Positions 46,858 through 58,616 are shown, numbered from the stretch's first letter. The stretch: 64,000 bases of DNA from Linyphia triangularis (GCA_963978545.1 OZ021729.1:85292670-85356669); one strand, 5' to 3'. The notes: a model not told the origin generated them from the letters alone. A program made the numbers and translations.

Positions 46858-47401
46858 CAGGGTGGCATTCGCCCAAAAATTCCTAAAATTTTTGTCCCCC
46901 CCCCTAAAATTTTTCAATATTCCTATAAAAACCTCAAAAAATTCTCCGATTTTCCTCCATAACCCAGATAATACTCCAAAGGAGAAACGCTTTTCTGAGA
47001 TTTTAATTATTAATTATTTAAATTTTTGAAAATTGCCAGTTTGTTGTTGCCGGTATTGAGACATGCTTTGAAAAGAAGGTTGGTTGTTTTCAGATTATCT
47101 GGCGCCGTCAGCAACACGAGGGCGCGCCGAAACATTCGTCATTAGACAAGCCAACATACATTTACAAACACCCATGCCTAACACGGGACTCGGAACCCGT
47201 GAAAAGAAGGTCCTTGTTAGGTGCCCATGTCAACTTTAAAAGAAATATCCCTGATTTCCCCCCCCCCCCCCTTTTAATTATCCCTAATTTTTTTGAAATA
47301 TCCCTAGATTTTTTAGAAATTATACATAAATTGTTCCTGAAATTTTTTGAATTATCCCTTAAATTCCTACCTAATTTTTTTTAGAAAAATCACTGCTCCC
47401 C
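46858..47401. mobile_element. CAGGGGGTCGCA-family element interrupted by a SINE
   Basis: Left CAGGGTGGCATTCGCCC, right end near ATCACTGCTCCCC. It is split by the SINE at 47080-47199. Confidence 0.68.
47080..47199 (-). mobile_element. 5'-truncated tRNA-derived SINE (family A)
   Basis: Minus strand. The tail and body are present but the copy stops at box B (GGACTCGGAACCC), so the tRNA head is missing. Both flanks read TGAAAAGAAGG (47069-47079, 47200-47210), showing that the truncation happened during insertion. Confidence 0.9.
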
Positions 47402-47667
47402 ATTTAACACAGTAAAAAGACTACCTCTCCTAAGTTTCAGGAAGTTAAATGCTATGCATAGAGGTCAGAGTTTCAACATAATATGGATATCGTGAAATTT
47501 TCTTAATTTCTGCACGTATCCAGTCACTATCACTTTATCCTGCGTGTAACCTTTCTGCGGGTTTATGTATTCACTATATGAATGACGCTACGAACGCAGA
47601 AGTAGCAAAGAATGAAGAAAATTATCCGAATTTTTATAGATGGTGTTTAGTGCACAACCATGAAGAA

Positions 47668-48321
47668 GATCTCCTTGATTAAAGATCATTCCCTATACTA
47701 GCTATGTTACAATCTTCTAGCCCAGTGCGTTTGGAAACTACTTTGTAGAAAAACTTGACATTTTGCGAGTAGGTACAAAATGATATGACATAGATTAAAA
47801 ACTCAAAATTGGCTTCTATACTAAACTTCAACTTAACTAGACATCACTTAGACGGTAGATCGTGACAGTGCTCATAGGTATTTAATCCACTTTGGCGGCG
47901 TGAAAGCATAATGTTCGCCAAACCACAACCCTGTAGAGGAGAACAAAAGGCTATAAGGTTTGGCGAGAATTATGTCTTCACTCCGCCAAAATGGATTAAA
48001 TACCTATGAGCACTGTCACGATCTACCGTCTAAGTGATGTCTAGTTAAGTTGAAGTTTAGTATAATATATTTTATTTTATATTTGAAATCCTTACGCTAA
48101 TATATATGCAGTGGTTCTACCTGGTTTTGTCTTTTGCTATTTTAATTCTCCTTTGTAATTGAAAGGCATTAAATAAAAACAATTTGCGATTTCATTATAA
48201 GTGATCTTTTTTCTTACCTACTTACCCAAATTCAAAGTTTTATAGAAAGTAGTTTCTAAATGCTCTGGGCTTGAAGGTTGTAACATAGCGACTATAGGGA
48301 ATGATCCTTATTAGGATTTCC
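47668..48321. mobile_element. Long-TIR element T1 without ORF, carrying a hairpin
   Basis: Left arm ATCATTCCCTATACTAGCTA, then 'gttacaatcttctagcccagtgcgtttggaaactactttgta'. Right arm is its inverse ('tatagaaagtagtttctaaatgctctgggc...gcgactatagggaatgatcc', ending GGATTTCC). It shares its interior ('gaaatccttacgctaat.tatatgcagtggttctacctggttttgtcttttgct') with the RNase H-carrying element at 51310-52448. A 107-bp-arm palindrome is inserted in its left half. Confidence 0.82.
47817..48064. repeat. Long near-perfect hairpin (about 107-bp arms)
   Basis: 47817-47923 pairs with 47958-48064. The outer ~70 bp (CTAAACTTCAACTTAACTAG onward) is perfect; further in there are a few mismatches (TTGGCGGCGTG / TTGGCGGAGTG). 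The loop is about 34 nt. The related element at 51310 lacks this block, so it is an insertion in T1. It would transcribe as a miRNA- or siRNA-like hairpin. Confidence 0.9.
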
Positions 48322-49924
48322 TTTTAAGGGTATGCGCAACTTCTAAAGCATTCAGATTCTTGCCGATCGATTGTTTATAACAGGGTTAATATTTTGCCAT
48401 CTTTATATCGCAACCTCTTTTAATGTAGCCTTATCGATTATTGGCTTTTTGTGATGTTTTATTTGAAATCGTTTACGGCTTGTATTCTACTTTAAACAAC
48501 GTGATTGCACTGGCGTGACGTTTGTTCGAATTTACTTTTTTTATGTATATCGATAAGTTAATGCGCAAAATATTGCTTTCGAGGTTTTTGATCGAGTGTC
48601 GACGATACTTAATTGATTTTTCGCCATTCACAAAACAGTTCTGCATTTAATCGGCGGAATTCCTTCCGAAACCGGATTGACTTTCTCGCAACACGAATTA
48701 GGCCGTTGTTCCACGACTGAAAACGGTTCGCTTTTTGTCGAAATCCCACATTTAATTCCTGCTCGCGAGGCAAATGAACTGCTGATATGGCACATCGTGC
48801 TTGCCTGCATCAAATGACTTCGCGTCGTTCCTGTATGTTCGACGCATGATCTCTTGACCCTGATTTGCGTTCTTTTTGCAGACGATTTCGCTTCTGACCG
48901 AATTCCCGGGCTGAGCCGTGTATCAGCTTCCTCTTGTAACTTTTTTTTTTCCTGGTCTCATTTTAATTTTGTTCAGATCTCAATATGCTCGCTTTAGGGT
49001 TTCTGGTTTTGACATTACTCGAGCAACCGTGCTTGGTTTCATTGTTATATATTTAAGCGTCGCCGTGTAAAAGCTGTTTTTAAGTTTGTCCCTGAGATCT
49101 GCCCTTATTGGAAGTGGCGCAATTTTACGTCCGTTTCATCCTTTTTCCAAAATTGAAATTTCTGTATTTTCGACGTCTTTGGGATGGTGAACAATCGCGC
49201 GTTTCGAAAGTCTATTGCGTTTGAGTCTATTGATTGTCTAAAGTCTAGATCATCGATTTGAATGTGGCAATTGATTGATCGCTTTTTTGTGACGTTTTCG
49301 ATTGTTATATCTTAGGAAATTGGAATTTTTCAGGAATTAAAGTGAGTTTGTGAAAAGAAGAAAGATGAGCTTTATTGGTTTTTTCCATTGCCTGCATTTC
49401 ATAGGTATATTTTATTCAATACATAGTTACCCTGAAGTGAAAAACTTATGAGCCATTTTTGAAGAGAATCGGGAGTTTTTATGGAACTGGTCTTTACTAT
49501 TTAACAAGTAAAATTTTTTCTCAGTAACTTTAATACGATTGATATAATTAATTATACCAAATTACATATATATATATGAATGATCACTCAGATCGTAGAT
49601 TGGCAATCGTCAAGTCCATGGGACTGTTCTTACTTAAATTAAAGTTAAATGTCATAAATTGAACATTATTTCACTTTCAAATGTTTTAAAACCAACTTGG
49701 TACTTTTGCGTTTATTTTATTGCATATGCCTGTAACGAAAAGGAAGTGTGGGAACAAAAAGTGGAAACTCAAAATTAAAATTTCTGGCATGTGAGACATT
49801 TTTTATTTTGTCATGTCCATACGTATATACACAAAAATACCAACTAAATTGGTAATATTCATTAACTTTTCCCCTGTAACATTAAATACAATAAATTTTC
49901 CAGCAGTTTTCGTGTTTTGTACGC

Positions 49925-50770
49925 TAAAATCATGGGAATGCCGCTATTCCCGTAATTATGGCGGACGTTAACGCCGAGAATCATGTTGTTGCGTAATGAT
50001 CATTTTCGCTGTATGTTACGCCGATAGAATAGTCACTGACACTATTGCAGAAATTTACACCTGTCAGACATTGTACAGTTCAGCTAAAACGCGAATCGGT
50101 TCAAATTTGCATTACAATTTTATTGGCTTTGCTTGCAAGTCTGATATTTACAAAACGTGCTTACTCTCAGACTTCACCTAATCTTCGATGCATTGACCAT
50201 TTTCCCTGCAGATTACCAGCCTCTCTCACCGTTATTTATATTGGTGTTTGGTGGTTAGATGTGCTGAGCGTTATGTTGACGTAAAGGTTGCTATTGCCTT
50301 TGATTTGAGCTGCTATGGTGGGAACTATCGCCGCGTTATTGCAATGTTCATTTTCGGGGAGTGCACCGTCGATATAATAGCCACTATTCCGAAGATATGC
50401 ATATCTGGTTGTTTTTGTCGCCGAAATTTACTTAGTTGTGATAAACAGTTTCGTAGAGTGTTACGTCGATACAATCGTATTGCAGAAATATAGTGAGCGC
50501 TAATGCCGATTTTATGTTGGTGTGATGTTCATTTTTGCCGATTGTTGCTTTAATGTAATTACCTAAAATTATCCCGGTATAGTATCCGCTATGGCCGATA
50601 TTTACGCCGGAGTAATAGTTTTCGAGTAGATTTAAGCCGTTTTAATTGTAGCTATTCCCGAGATTCGCGTCGCCGTTTTGGTGTTATTCGTCTAGACTTC
50701 CACTGATGTGATAGCCGCTATGTACGTGATTAGTGTGTGTGTGAGGATCGGTTTCACCGTTTTATATATT
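49925..50770. repeat. Degenerate GC-richer array G1 (block 3)
   Basis: Motifs TGATCATTTTCGCTG, GTTACGCCGATAGAATAG and GCCGCTATT, as in blocks 1 and 2, same strand. It ends near 'gtgtgaggatcggtttcaccg'. Confidence 0.68.
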
Positions 50771-51309
50771 TTTTCTCATCCTCAAGAAAGAACCTTAAAA
50801 AATCCCCTCTTCCTAATTCAAAATAACAATCAATTCTTGTATGATAATTAGCTATTTCTTAATTTCATTATTTACAATATTGCAATATTTTTCTCAAGCT
50901 CAATAATGTAGTTTATCAAGATACCACTTTTTTTTTTTTTTTTTCCTTCTTTTAAAATAATCCAGAATTCAATTATGTTATTCCCAAAGAAAATTACAAA
51001 TGCTATGTGTTAACAGACTCATTACGACTGTATTGCATTCCTACTAGAAATTGCAACTGTTGTTTCATTTTCCAATCCGATACACCGATCTACAAAAGCT
51101 ATAGTATATACATTTGTTGCAAATCTGCCTGACTTCAAAAGAGTAATTCAGCAATAACTTTGTAGGATATTTGTTCTGAATTGTTGCATAGAGTTGGGAA
51201 TTGTAATTGTTGCCAACCTGACGGTTTTGAAACGCTGCCAACATTTTCAGTAACAACAGACTCCGCTTCCAATGACAATTCCACATGCATCAAAATCCTT
51301 TTAAAAAGG

Positions 51310-52448
51310 AAGTCCTAGTAAGAATCATTCCCCGCTATGTTACAATCCTCTAGCCCAGTGCATTTAGAAACTACTTTCTATAACCACCTTGACATTTGGT
51401 GAGTAGGGACGAAAATTATCGCTTAATGAAGTGACATAAATTCAAGACTTGAAATTAGCATTTTATATATTTAATTTTAGCGTGTAATATATTTAGTTTT
51501 TTACTTGAAATCCTTACGCTAATGTATATGCAGTGGTTCTACCTGGTTTTGTCTTTTGCTACTTTAATTTTCATTTATAATCAATAGACATTAAAGGATG
51601 CATCCAGCACTTCTGAAACAATTGGCCTTAGAGACAATTCATAGTTCCCCATTAGGGGCAGTTCAGATATTCACTGATGGAAGTAAACACGATAATGGCA
51701 ACACAGGCAGTGGAGTAGTAATTGTAAACCCCGATGGCGTTACAAAATTTAACAAGCGAAACCCAAACTTTTGTTCAGTCTTTAGATCTGAATTGATAGC
51801 CATCGACGAAGCTCTACATTATATGATTTCCAATAATTTCTCCTGCGATATCTGGATTTTCTCGGACAGTAAGAGCTCCATTCAATTCTTGAGCAAATGG
51901 CGAAACATTACCGACAAACTCGGCATGGACATTGTGAACAAACTAAAGATTTACTCTTCGCATAGTGTCATTCATCTGCAGTGGATACCCTCCCATGTAG
52001 ACCTCTTCTTTAATGACTTGGCCGATGAATTGGCTAAGGAGGGCTCTGATGTAACATCCAAAAATTGTGGTCATCTTACGTTTAGGGAAATTTTCTCGAA
52101 GGTCAGAGCCGACAACAGCGAGACATGGAGGATTCCACCAACTCATGACTGGTATGAACAAAAACGTCCTGGGGCTGCCCTGGAGCTGAAGGGCGACAGG
52201 AAATTACAAACCACCATCACCAGACTCATCACCGGACATACTCGCACACTTGCATATGTTCAGGGACAAAAGGCTGTTTGCCTCAAGTGTGTTTCCCATC
52301 AAGCTTCACCGGACCATCTGCTTTCCTGTTTTTTTTTTCGTACCCACTCCCCTAATCTCAAGGTGGTTATAGAAAGTAGTTTCTAAATGCACTGGGCTGG
52401 AAGATTGTAATGTAGCGAGTATAGGGAATGGTCCTTACTAGGACTTCC
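51310..52448 (+). mobile_element. Long-TIR element T1 carrying an RNase H ORF
   Basis: Left TIR 51310-51393 (GGAAGTCCTAGTAAGAATCA and on) and right TIR 52360-52448 are inverted copies of ~84-89 bp with few differences (a 'tatact' indel and several substitutions). Next to both ends is a TTAA (TTAAAAAGGAAG / CTTCCTCTTAA), a possible TTAA target, unproven. Up to 'cattaaa' at 51595 the interior matches T1 at 47668. It then switches to the ORF, and matches T1 again from about 52329 (poly-T, then 'gtaccca'). Confidence 0.82.
51598..52386 (+). CDS. RNase H domain protein (non-LTR retrotransposon type) inside a TIR element
   Basis: An intact 262-codon ORF, the longest outside the ENL/AF9 terminal exon. 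Type I RNase H catalytic residues are present: Asp27 (FTDGS), Glu65 (FRSELIAI), Asp90 (FSDSKSS) and Asp143 (LADELAKEG), plus WIPSH at 129-133. After the domain come RLITGH (209-214) and a CLKC...SPDHLLSC zinc-like motif (228-244), as at the C-terminus of Jockey/I-type Pol proteins. There is no reverse transcriptase upstream. The last ~9 codons lie in the right TIR. RNase H cleaves RNA in RNA:DNA hybrids; activity here is unproven. The usual G-N-E before the last Asp is F-N-D. It may be a captured, possibly still translated gene or a young relic. Confidence 0.85.
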   Translation: MHPALLKQLALETIHSSPLGAVQIFTDGSKHDNGNTGSGVVIVNPDGVTKFNKRNPNFCSVFRSELIAIDEALHYMISNNFSCDIWIFSDSKSSIQFLSKWRNITDKLGMDIVNKLKIYSSHSVIHLQWIPSHVDLFFNDLADELAKEGSDVTSKNCGHLTFREIFSKVRADNSETWRIPPTHDWYEQKRPGAALELKGDRKLQTTITRLITGHTRTLAYVQGQKAVCLKCVSHQASPDHLLSCFFFRTHSPNLKVVIESSF

Positions 52449-52985
52449 TCTTAAACAATTGTCTCATCAAGCTTGTATTTTTTTTTTTTACACCCGACAC
52501 TTATGGAGTTATTTCTTAATATTTCCCCCTCTTATCACTACTATGGATCGATTCTTATGGTATTCAATAATTGTAAATATAATTTATAAAAACTCCATCA
52601 ACTTATGTTTGTTACCATTCGCAAAAACATATTTAAAACTATATCAAAATTTTCAAACTTAAATCGAGATTTCTTAAAGCATTCTCTTGCCTATGAACTA
52701 CAACAAGCGCATGACTTCAAACATTTTATTAGAACTGTCACATTCTGATCCATTCTCTTAAAATTGCATTTGACTGCTGTAAACTTTAAAAAAAAAAAAA
52801 TGAATTGGTATATGTTTCCATAATGATGGTTTATTTTTTTGCTAATTGTTTTGTATTCAAAATATTGTTCGAAGCATCTATTTATTATTGGAAAAATTTA
52901 ATTTTTATAGTAATTATTGCACTTTATTTTGCAAATACCAGTCCGACAGAGGCTAATTCCTCGATAAATTTTCTTGTATTATTCC

Positions 52986-54096
52986 AGGATTCCCATGATC
53001 ATTAAAAATGCTTAATATTTTTAAACTTGTTTTCCGGGCCTTGAAAATGCTTGGAGGGCCTTTAATTAGTAGTCTGGTAACTTGCACGTTTTTAACGTCT
53101 TTATCAGTATTTTTTTTTTTTACGGGTAAATAAAATTCAATGGTTTTGTTTTGTGTTAGTATATTATTATTGACATCTAATAGATAAAAGAAAAAATATT
53201 TTTTGACTTCATTTCACAATGTTTTATTATTGTACTATTATTTATCAAAGTAGACAACTAAAAAAAAGGTATGGGGCTGGCCCTGTACCTTTTCACATCT
53301 GAAATAAAGAAATCCAATTGATTATTAATTTATAGAATTGTCGTTATTGTTTAAACTAGGATTATTAAATTTTATCACAAAATAACAAAATGGCAGGCTT
53401 CAAGAAATAAAAGTGATTTTTTTTCCCTGCACAAATCAGGCAGATAGATTTTTTTTCCATCCAGGCTGACCGAAAAAACTTTGTTTTGAGAAAAAAGCAT
53501 TTAAACTGCCAGGAACAAATAAATGCTCAACAACAACGAGATGCTCTCAAATATTCATTATAACTTCATTAATTTTTCGAATTTCAGTCTTAAAATTTTT
53601 ACAATATACTCAATATATTTTACTTTCAAAATAAGTAAGACAAAAAAAAATCTATTTTTCTTCTTTTCAACCCAAGTTACCAGACTCCTACATATTTCTT
53701 GTTACTTATCTGCGCTGCATCACAATTTTTTAGTATATTTGTATTACACATGCATTAACTTGCACATCGTTTGGTTCGTATTTGTCGATTGGTAGAGTAG
53801 AAATCGAATGGTTTTAGTTTCACACTGCACTCTACAAGACAAACACGTGAGATTAGTGTTTAACGTTTTGCGAGCCAAAAGATAAAAAACCATCATCGAA
53901 GCCTGTTTGTAAGGGAAAATGCAAATTGTGCATGGAAGATTTTGATATGAAAACCCTGGTCAAAGTAGCTGTAAAGTCACACATTAAGATCCTGGTGAAT
54001 GAAAACCAAAATTGCAAAAGTCCTTAAATATTATTTAGGTCCTTAAAAGTCCTTAAAAAGTGATTGATTTTCAATCTATGATTTCAGTAGGAACAA
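52986..54096. mobile_element. CAGGGTTCCCA-family element with BED remnant, split by another element
   Basis: Left GGATTCCCATGATCATTA (52986-53070). The family resumes at about 53690 ('cttatctgcgctgcatcac') and runs to 'gatttcagtaggaac' at 54096, only ~95 bp before the next coding exon. The stretch 53910-53990 translates as KCKLCMEDFD...VKSHIK, the same BED-finger relic as at 16420-16500. Confidence 0.7.
53071..53686. mobile_element. Nested element with AGTCTGGTAACTTG ends
   Basis: AGTCTGGTAACTTG at 53071 and its inverse CAAGTTACCAGACT at 53673-53686, inside the element above. AT-rich interior without coding content. A piece of the host element is missing at the junction, so the insertion came with a deletion or was rearranged. 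Confidence 0.6.
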
Positions 54097-54190
54097 TGTA
54101 TTCCGTAAACAATAAAATGGCTGGACCTTGTAATAAGATTCCTGGGGCAAACTGTAATTGTGTCCTTATTCGATTGGTTTTCCTTTTCAG

Positions 54191-54319
54191 CAGGAGGGCA
54201 TAGCGAGCAGTGCCAGTGCCTCTTTGCAGACCCAAGCCTGCGTCCCACCTCAGAATGCGGATGACAACTCCAAGCAGAGTGTGGCAGCAAAGAAGCCAAA
54301 ATCATTCTTTGCAGGCAAG
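54191..54319 (+). CDS. ENL/AF9 (ear): ENL/AF9 linker exon 1
   Basis: 129 nt, 43 codons, phase 0 at both ends. Acceptor TCCTTTTCAG|CAGGAG, donor GGCAAG|GTAAGC. Encodes QEGIASSASASLQTQ...KKPKSFFAGK, a Ser/Ala-rich, Lys-containing disordered segment in the place where human AF9 has its serine tract after the YEATS domain. There is little sequence conservation; the assignment rests on reading frame, splice sites and colinearity. The acceptor is a CAGCAG tandem, so the first Gln may be optional. Confidence 0.82.
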
Positions 54320-54358
54320 GTAAGCATCCAAACTAAAGCTTCTCTTATAGTCCAAGAC

Positions 54359-54729
54359 CGGGGTTCCCACGGTCATTGAAAGTCATTAAAAGTGCTTAAT
54401 ATTTTTGAATTTGTTTTCAAGGCCTTGAAAGTGCTTGAAAATACTCTTGAGGTGCTTAAAAGTCCTTGAAAATGCTTAGAGGTCCTTAAAAGTCATTAAT
54501 TTTTGCTGATTATAAAAATACAACTCGGACTTGCTATCCTCGCGTGACCGCCACGTATCTGAATTTTCCGACATATTTGTATCCACCAATTTGTAACTTT
54601 TTTGGCAGAATATACTTTATTAAAAATGTATATATATGCCTGAAAACAAATTTTCAGAGGTCCTTAAAAGCATTAATTAGGTCCTTAAAAGTCGATGATT
54701 TTCATTCTGTGATTTGAGTGAGAACCCTG
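54359..54729. mobile_element. CAGGGTTCCCAC-family TIR element, 5-bp TSD AAGAC
   Basis: Left CGGGGTTCCCACGGTCATTG, right GAGTGAGAACCCTG, flanked by AAGAC on both sides (54354-54358, 54730-54734). It lies only 40 bp after a splice donor. Confidence 0.9.
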
Positions 54730-54738
54730 AAGACAACT

Positions 54739-55124
54739 TATCCTGACCTCATTGAATACGCTATGGAGGTGTGCGATCCGGTTTTACTGTGCGCTGATTG
54801 GCTGCGCAATAATCTTGCATGTGACATCTTGAACTGAGAGGAGACAGGGTTAGCCCATAGTGATTCGCCAAATGAGTGACGTCACGAAATGGCTAGGTCA
54901 AAGCCGCATGATTCGTTAAAACTCTTATAGTAACCGTGGTTAGAAAAGTAAAGTATTAAGTAAAATTTAAAAGTGCTTACTTTCTTTTTGTTATCAACAT
55001 ATATTTAAGTTTAATACAAAACTATGTGCACAGGTTGTCAATATTACTATATAGGTTGTGATTTGCCCGGGAATATATTATGCGGAAGAATCCATCCTAT
55101 AGTGTATTTAATGAGGTCAGGATA
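54739..55124. mobile_element. TATCCTGACCTCATT-ended MITE
   Basis: TATCCTGACCTCATTGAATA at the left and TATTTAATGAGGTCAGGATA at the right are inverted over ~28 bp. It contains GAGTGACGTCACG. If TA is the target, this would be a Tc1/mariner-type MITE. The TSD cannot be separated from the TIR. Confidence 0.78.
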
Positions 55125-55427
55125 TTCAACGGGATAGTTGTCGACTATAGTGGGAGTGCAAGCAAAATTTGGTTTGTTTAAAAAAATTTAAGTTTGTTTA
55201 AAATGTAAAGTTAATTGAAAAAAATTGTGATGGTACTTTCCTCCTGGCAATTAGAAGCATATTTAAATGAAGCATCTAAATAGTTTCCTGAAATATTTTG
55301 ATTTAATTTACTTTAATTATTGATACATATTAATTTTTTATAATATTTTATGTGTTTTCAATTATATTTGTGTTAAAACTGTGCAGTCGAAATAAATTTG
55401 GTTTGTTTAAAATTAATTTTGTATTAA

Positions 55428-55781
55428 CAGGGTTCCCACAGTCATTAAAAGTGCTTAATATTTTTGAACTTGTTTTCAAGGCCTTAAAAATGCTTAGATG
55501 TCCTTAAAAGTCCTTAATTTTTGCAGATATTGTGTGCCCAACTGCAAAATTTCTAAAAATATAACTCAGATTTGCTATCCCCGTGTGACCGTCACTTATC
55601 CGCTCTGTATCGGAATTCACTGGCATATTTGTATTACGCATGCACCAACTTTGAATTTTTTTGGTAGAATATACTTTATTAAAGATTGGTATATAGACGT
55701 GATACTTGAAAACTAATGTTCAAAGGTCCTTAAAAACATTATTTAGGTCCTTAAAAGTCATTGATTTGAGTGGGAATCCTG
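55428..55781. mobile_element. CAGGGTTCCCAC-family TIR element
   Basis: CAGGGTTCCCACAGTCATTA to GAGTGGGAATCCTG, 354 bp. Flanks share TTAA (ATTAA left, TTAAT right). Confidence 0.83.
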
Positions 55782-56869
55782 TTAATAAGTAAACTTATTT
55801 TTAAAAAAATTGTGATGGTACCTTGCTATTAGAAAAATATCTGAACGAAGCATTAAAATTGTTTCCTAAAATATATGAATTATTTATACATACTTTTTTT
55901 TGTATTGAATAACATTTTATGTATTTTAATTATATTTATGTGTTAATTATGTCATCACAATTATATCCAATCAAAATTTTGTTTGGAATCGGTGTCAAAT
56001 TTGAACACAGCTATAATTTTATTGATGTTGGTTTTGTTTGTTAAATTTGCATGTAATTAGTGTTTAAAATTATATTATGCAGTGTCTTAAATCAAGTTTT
56101 GGTGCAATTTTTGCAACTATCGTGAAAATTTGTCGCATCTTATTTTGCCATTTCTATTGTTTTGGAGTTTGGATGCATCTTTAATTGGTAGAGCAGTTTT
56201 TATCTTCAAGTTGCTTGGAATCGCTGATTTTAGGAATATTTCTCTTCAATTGGATGGATTTCCATTTGTGGATTAGTGTTTTAAATTGTGATTTTGTCTG
56301 CTAAGTTCTAGTTCGTCGATGTTTCACATGCATTCAAACTTGTGTTACTTACGGTTTGTTTAGAGAATGACTGCCCAAATTCAAGGCAACTTTGTTTTAT
56401 TATCTTGGAATTAAATAAAGACTAATGCAAAGGATGCCTTTTTTCTACAAATAACATGCCCAAAGCTAAATGCAATTTATGCTACTACAAAGAATTTGGC
56501 TTTGGGAGAATCTACTGTGACAGTTTAATATGAAAGCTAAGTTTCGATTAATTTAGTAACATATTTTCGTGTCTGCCAATTTTTATGTATGAGCTATACA
56601 ATGTAATGATTTTGACCATTTTACTTCAGATGAGTAAATCATTAAATTGTCCAAACTTTGCTAGTTTCCACCTAGTAAATATCCATGGATTTCTTAGATA
56701 GTTTCAATTACTAGGTGTTTCATCATTTCAGAGCTGCATTTTTCTCTCTTAAAATCTTGACAGATTTGTGATCTTTCTCTTATAAATTTCAGATTCTAAG
56801 CTGTTTCTTTCCTTCTATTGGTTTCAATTATATCTGAGACAAGCATTGGAGCATCAGTTTACTAGTACA

Positions 56870-57058
56870 GAATTCACAGTCATTGAAAATGCTTGATATG
56901 TTTTAACTTGTTTTCCAGGTCCTTGTTTCGATTGCAATGTTTATAAAAATTAAAGACATGATGTCTGAATTTTTTTTCCCGCGAAGGTTCTTAAAAATAT
57001 TATTTAGGTTCTTGAAAAGTCTTTGATTTTCATTCTTCGATTTTAGTGGGAACTCTAT
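56870..57058. mobile_element. CAGGGTTCCCAC-family remnant
   Basis: Internally deleted copy: 'attcacagtcattgaaaatgcttgatatg' to 'gattttagtgggaactc'. It directly abuts the next copy. Confidence 0.6.
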
Positions 57059-57059
57059 A

Positions 57060-57485
57060 CAGGGTTCCCAAGGTCATTGAAAGTCATTAAAAGTGCTTAA
57101 TATTTTTGAACTTGTTTTCAAGGCCTTGAAAGTGCTTGAAAATGATTAGAGGTACTTAAAAATCCTTGAAAATGCTTAGAGGTCTTTAAAAGTCCTTAAT
57201 TTTTACAGATGTTGTCCAACTACAAAATTTATAAAAATACAACTCGAACTTGCTGTACCCGCGTGACCGCCACTTATCTGCACCGTATCAGAATTTTCCC
57301 GACACATTTGTATTACGCATCCACCAACTTGTAACTTTTTTGGTAGAATATACTTCATTAAAAATTTAAAAATAGACATGATGCTTGAAAACGAATTTTC
57401 ACAAGTCCTTAAAAACATTAATTAGGTCCTTAAAAGTCATTGAAAAGTCATTGATTTTCATTCTGTGGTTTGAGTGGGAACCCTG
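57060..57485. mobile_element. CAGGGTTCCCAC-family TIR element, 5-bp TSD CTATA
   Basis: 426 bp, CAGGGTTCCCAAGGTCATTG to GAGTGGGAACCCTG, flanked by CTATA (57055-57059, 57486-57490). It is longer than its relatives because one 'cttgaaaatg.ttagaggt.cttaaaa' unit is duplicated. Confidence 0.9.
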
Positions 57486-58616
57486 CTATAATAGTACTGG
57501 CCTATTCAATTCCAAAGTTTTTTTTCTTTTTTTTTCTTCTTTTCAAATCCAATTGGTGTAGACAGGTATCGGAGACAAATAAAAATTATGAATTGATTGA
57601 ACGGAATTAAATTTTTCTTTCTATTTTTATAGGAAGGGTTGCAGTCACTTGATGATGCACTTAAGTAGAAAAAATAACCATTTTTACGGCATGTTTATCT
57701 CCGATTTTGAATTTGAAAAATTCGGATGTTATTGTCAGTTATCCTTTTCAAGTCTGCACTTAGTAATTCTTTTTAGGAATAAAATTGAATGCATATTTAG
57801 ATTATTTAAAATTCCAAATTGCTAACTTGGGAAAAGTTTTCTAAAATCTTATGAGTGTTATAGGTTAATGATATGTATGCAACCAAAATTGAAAATTTGA
57901 GCAGACACTCATAGTTGGTCAGCAATCTTCATTTTGCTGCAAGCTTTTATTAGTAAACTTTCCGTGTGGCCCCTTTGTTAAAAACCGTCAATGTGTCAAC
58001 ATTTCCCTAAAAGGTTAATTGTTACGTAATCCCCCGTTATTACAACCTTTGCCCTCTGTGAAATAATTTTTTTAATCTTTTCTGCATTATTGAAAAGACC
58101 TACATGAGAAAAGCAAAAAATTAATTTATACCTTTTTCTCCTTATCAAAGAGATTTTAACCTTTAACTGCTGTGGCTGGGTGGTTTGAGGTTTTTGGTGC
58201 AAGAGCTACACATGGTCCATACTGTGCCAAACAAATTGGTGAACATCAGTTTAAAGTTTAGGAAACATAGTACTATTAGAAAAGTCAAAGATGCGATATT
58301 TTAGGGTGTGGAAGCATTCCACAAAAACTGACTCGCAGTCTGTCAGCAGTTAAAGGTTAAGTATGTTAGATGCGCTTCATTCTTTCCATTACTTTCTCTG
58401 TGTTGTCGTCAGCCATTGACAGCTCTTGTATGATATTTGTTGAATATGTTCTCTAATGGTGTGTTTTTATCTTGTTCTTTTTACGTGCAATATGAGTTTA
58501 TGGTCTCTTCTCTGTGAATGTTTATGTGACCACTGGACTGTATAACTTGACCAGTTGACTCGTTAATTTTCTGTTGACATATTGTGTTTAAGAAGTTGGT
58601 GTTTTTCCTCTTGCAG

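Larger units (their letters stand above)
54320..58616 (+). other. ENL/AF9 intron between linker exons
   Basis: 4,297 nt, with elements at 54359, 54739, 55428, 56870 and 57060. The rest, notably 55790-56870 and 57490-58600, is AT-rich with nothing recognised. Confidence 0.88.
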
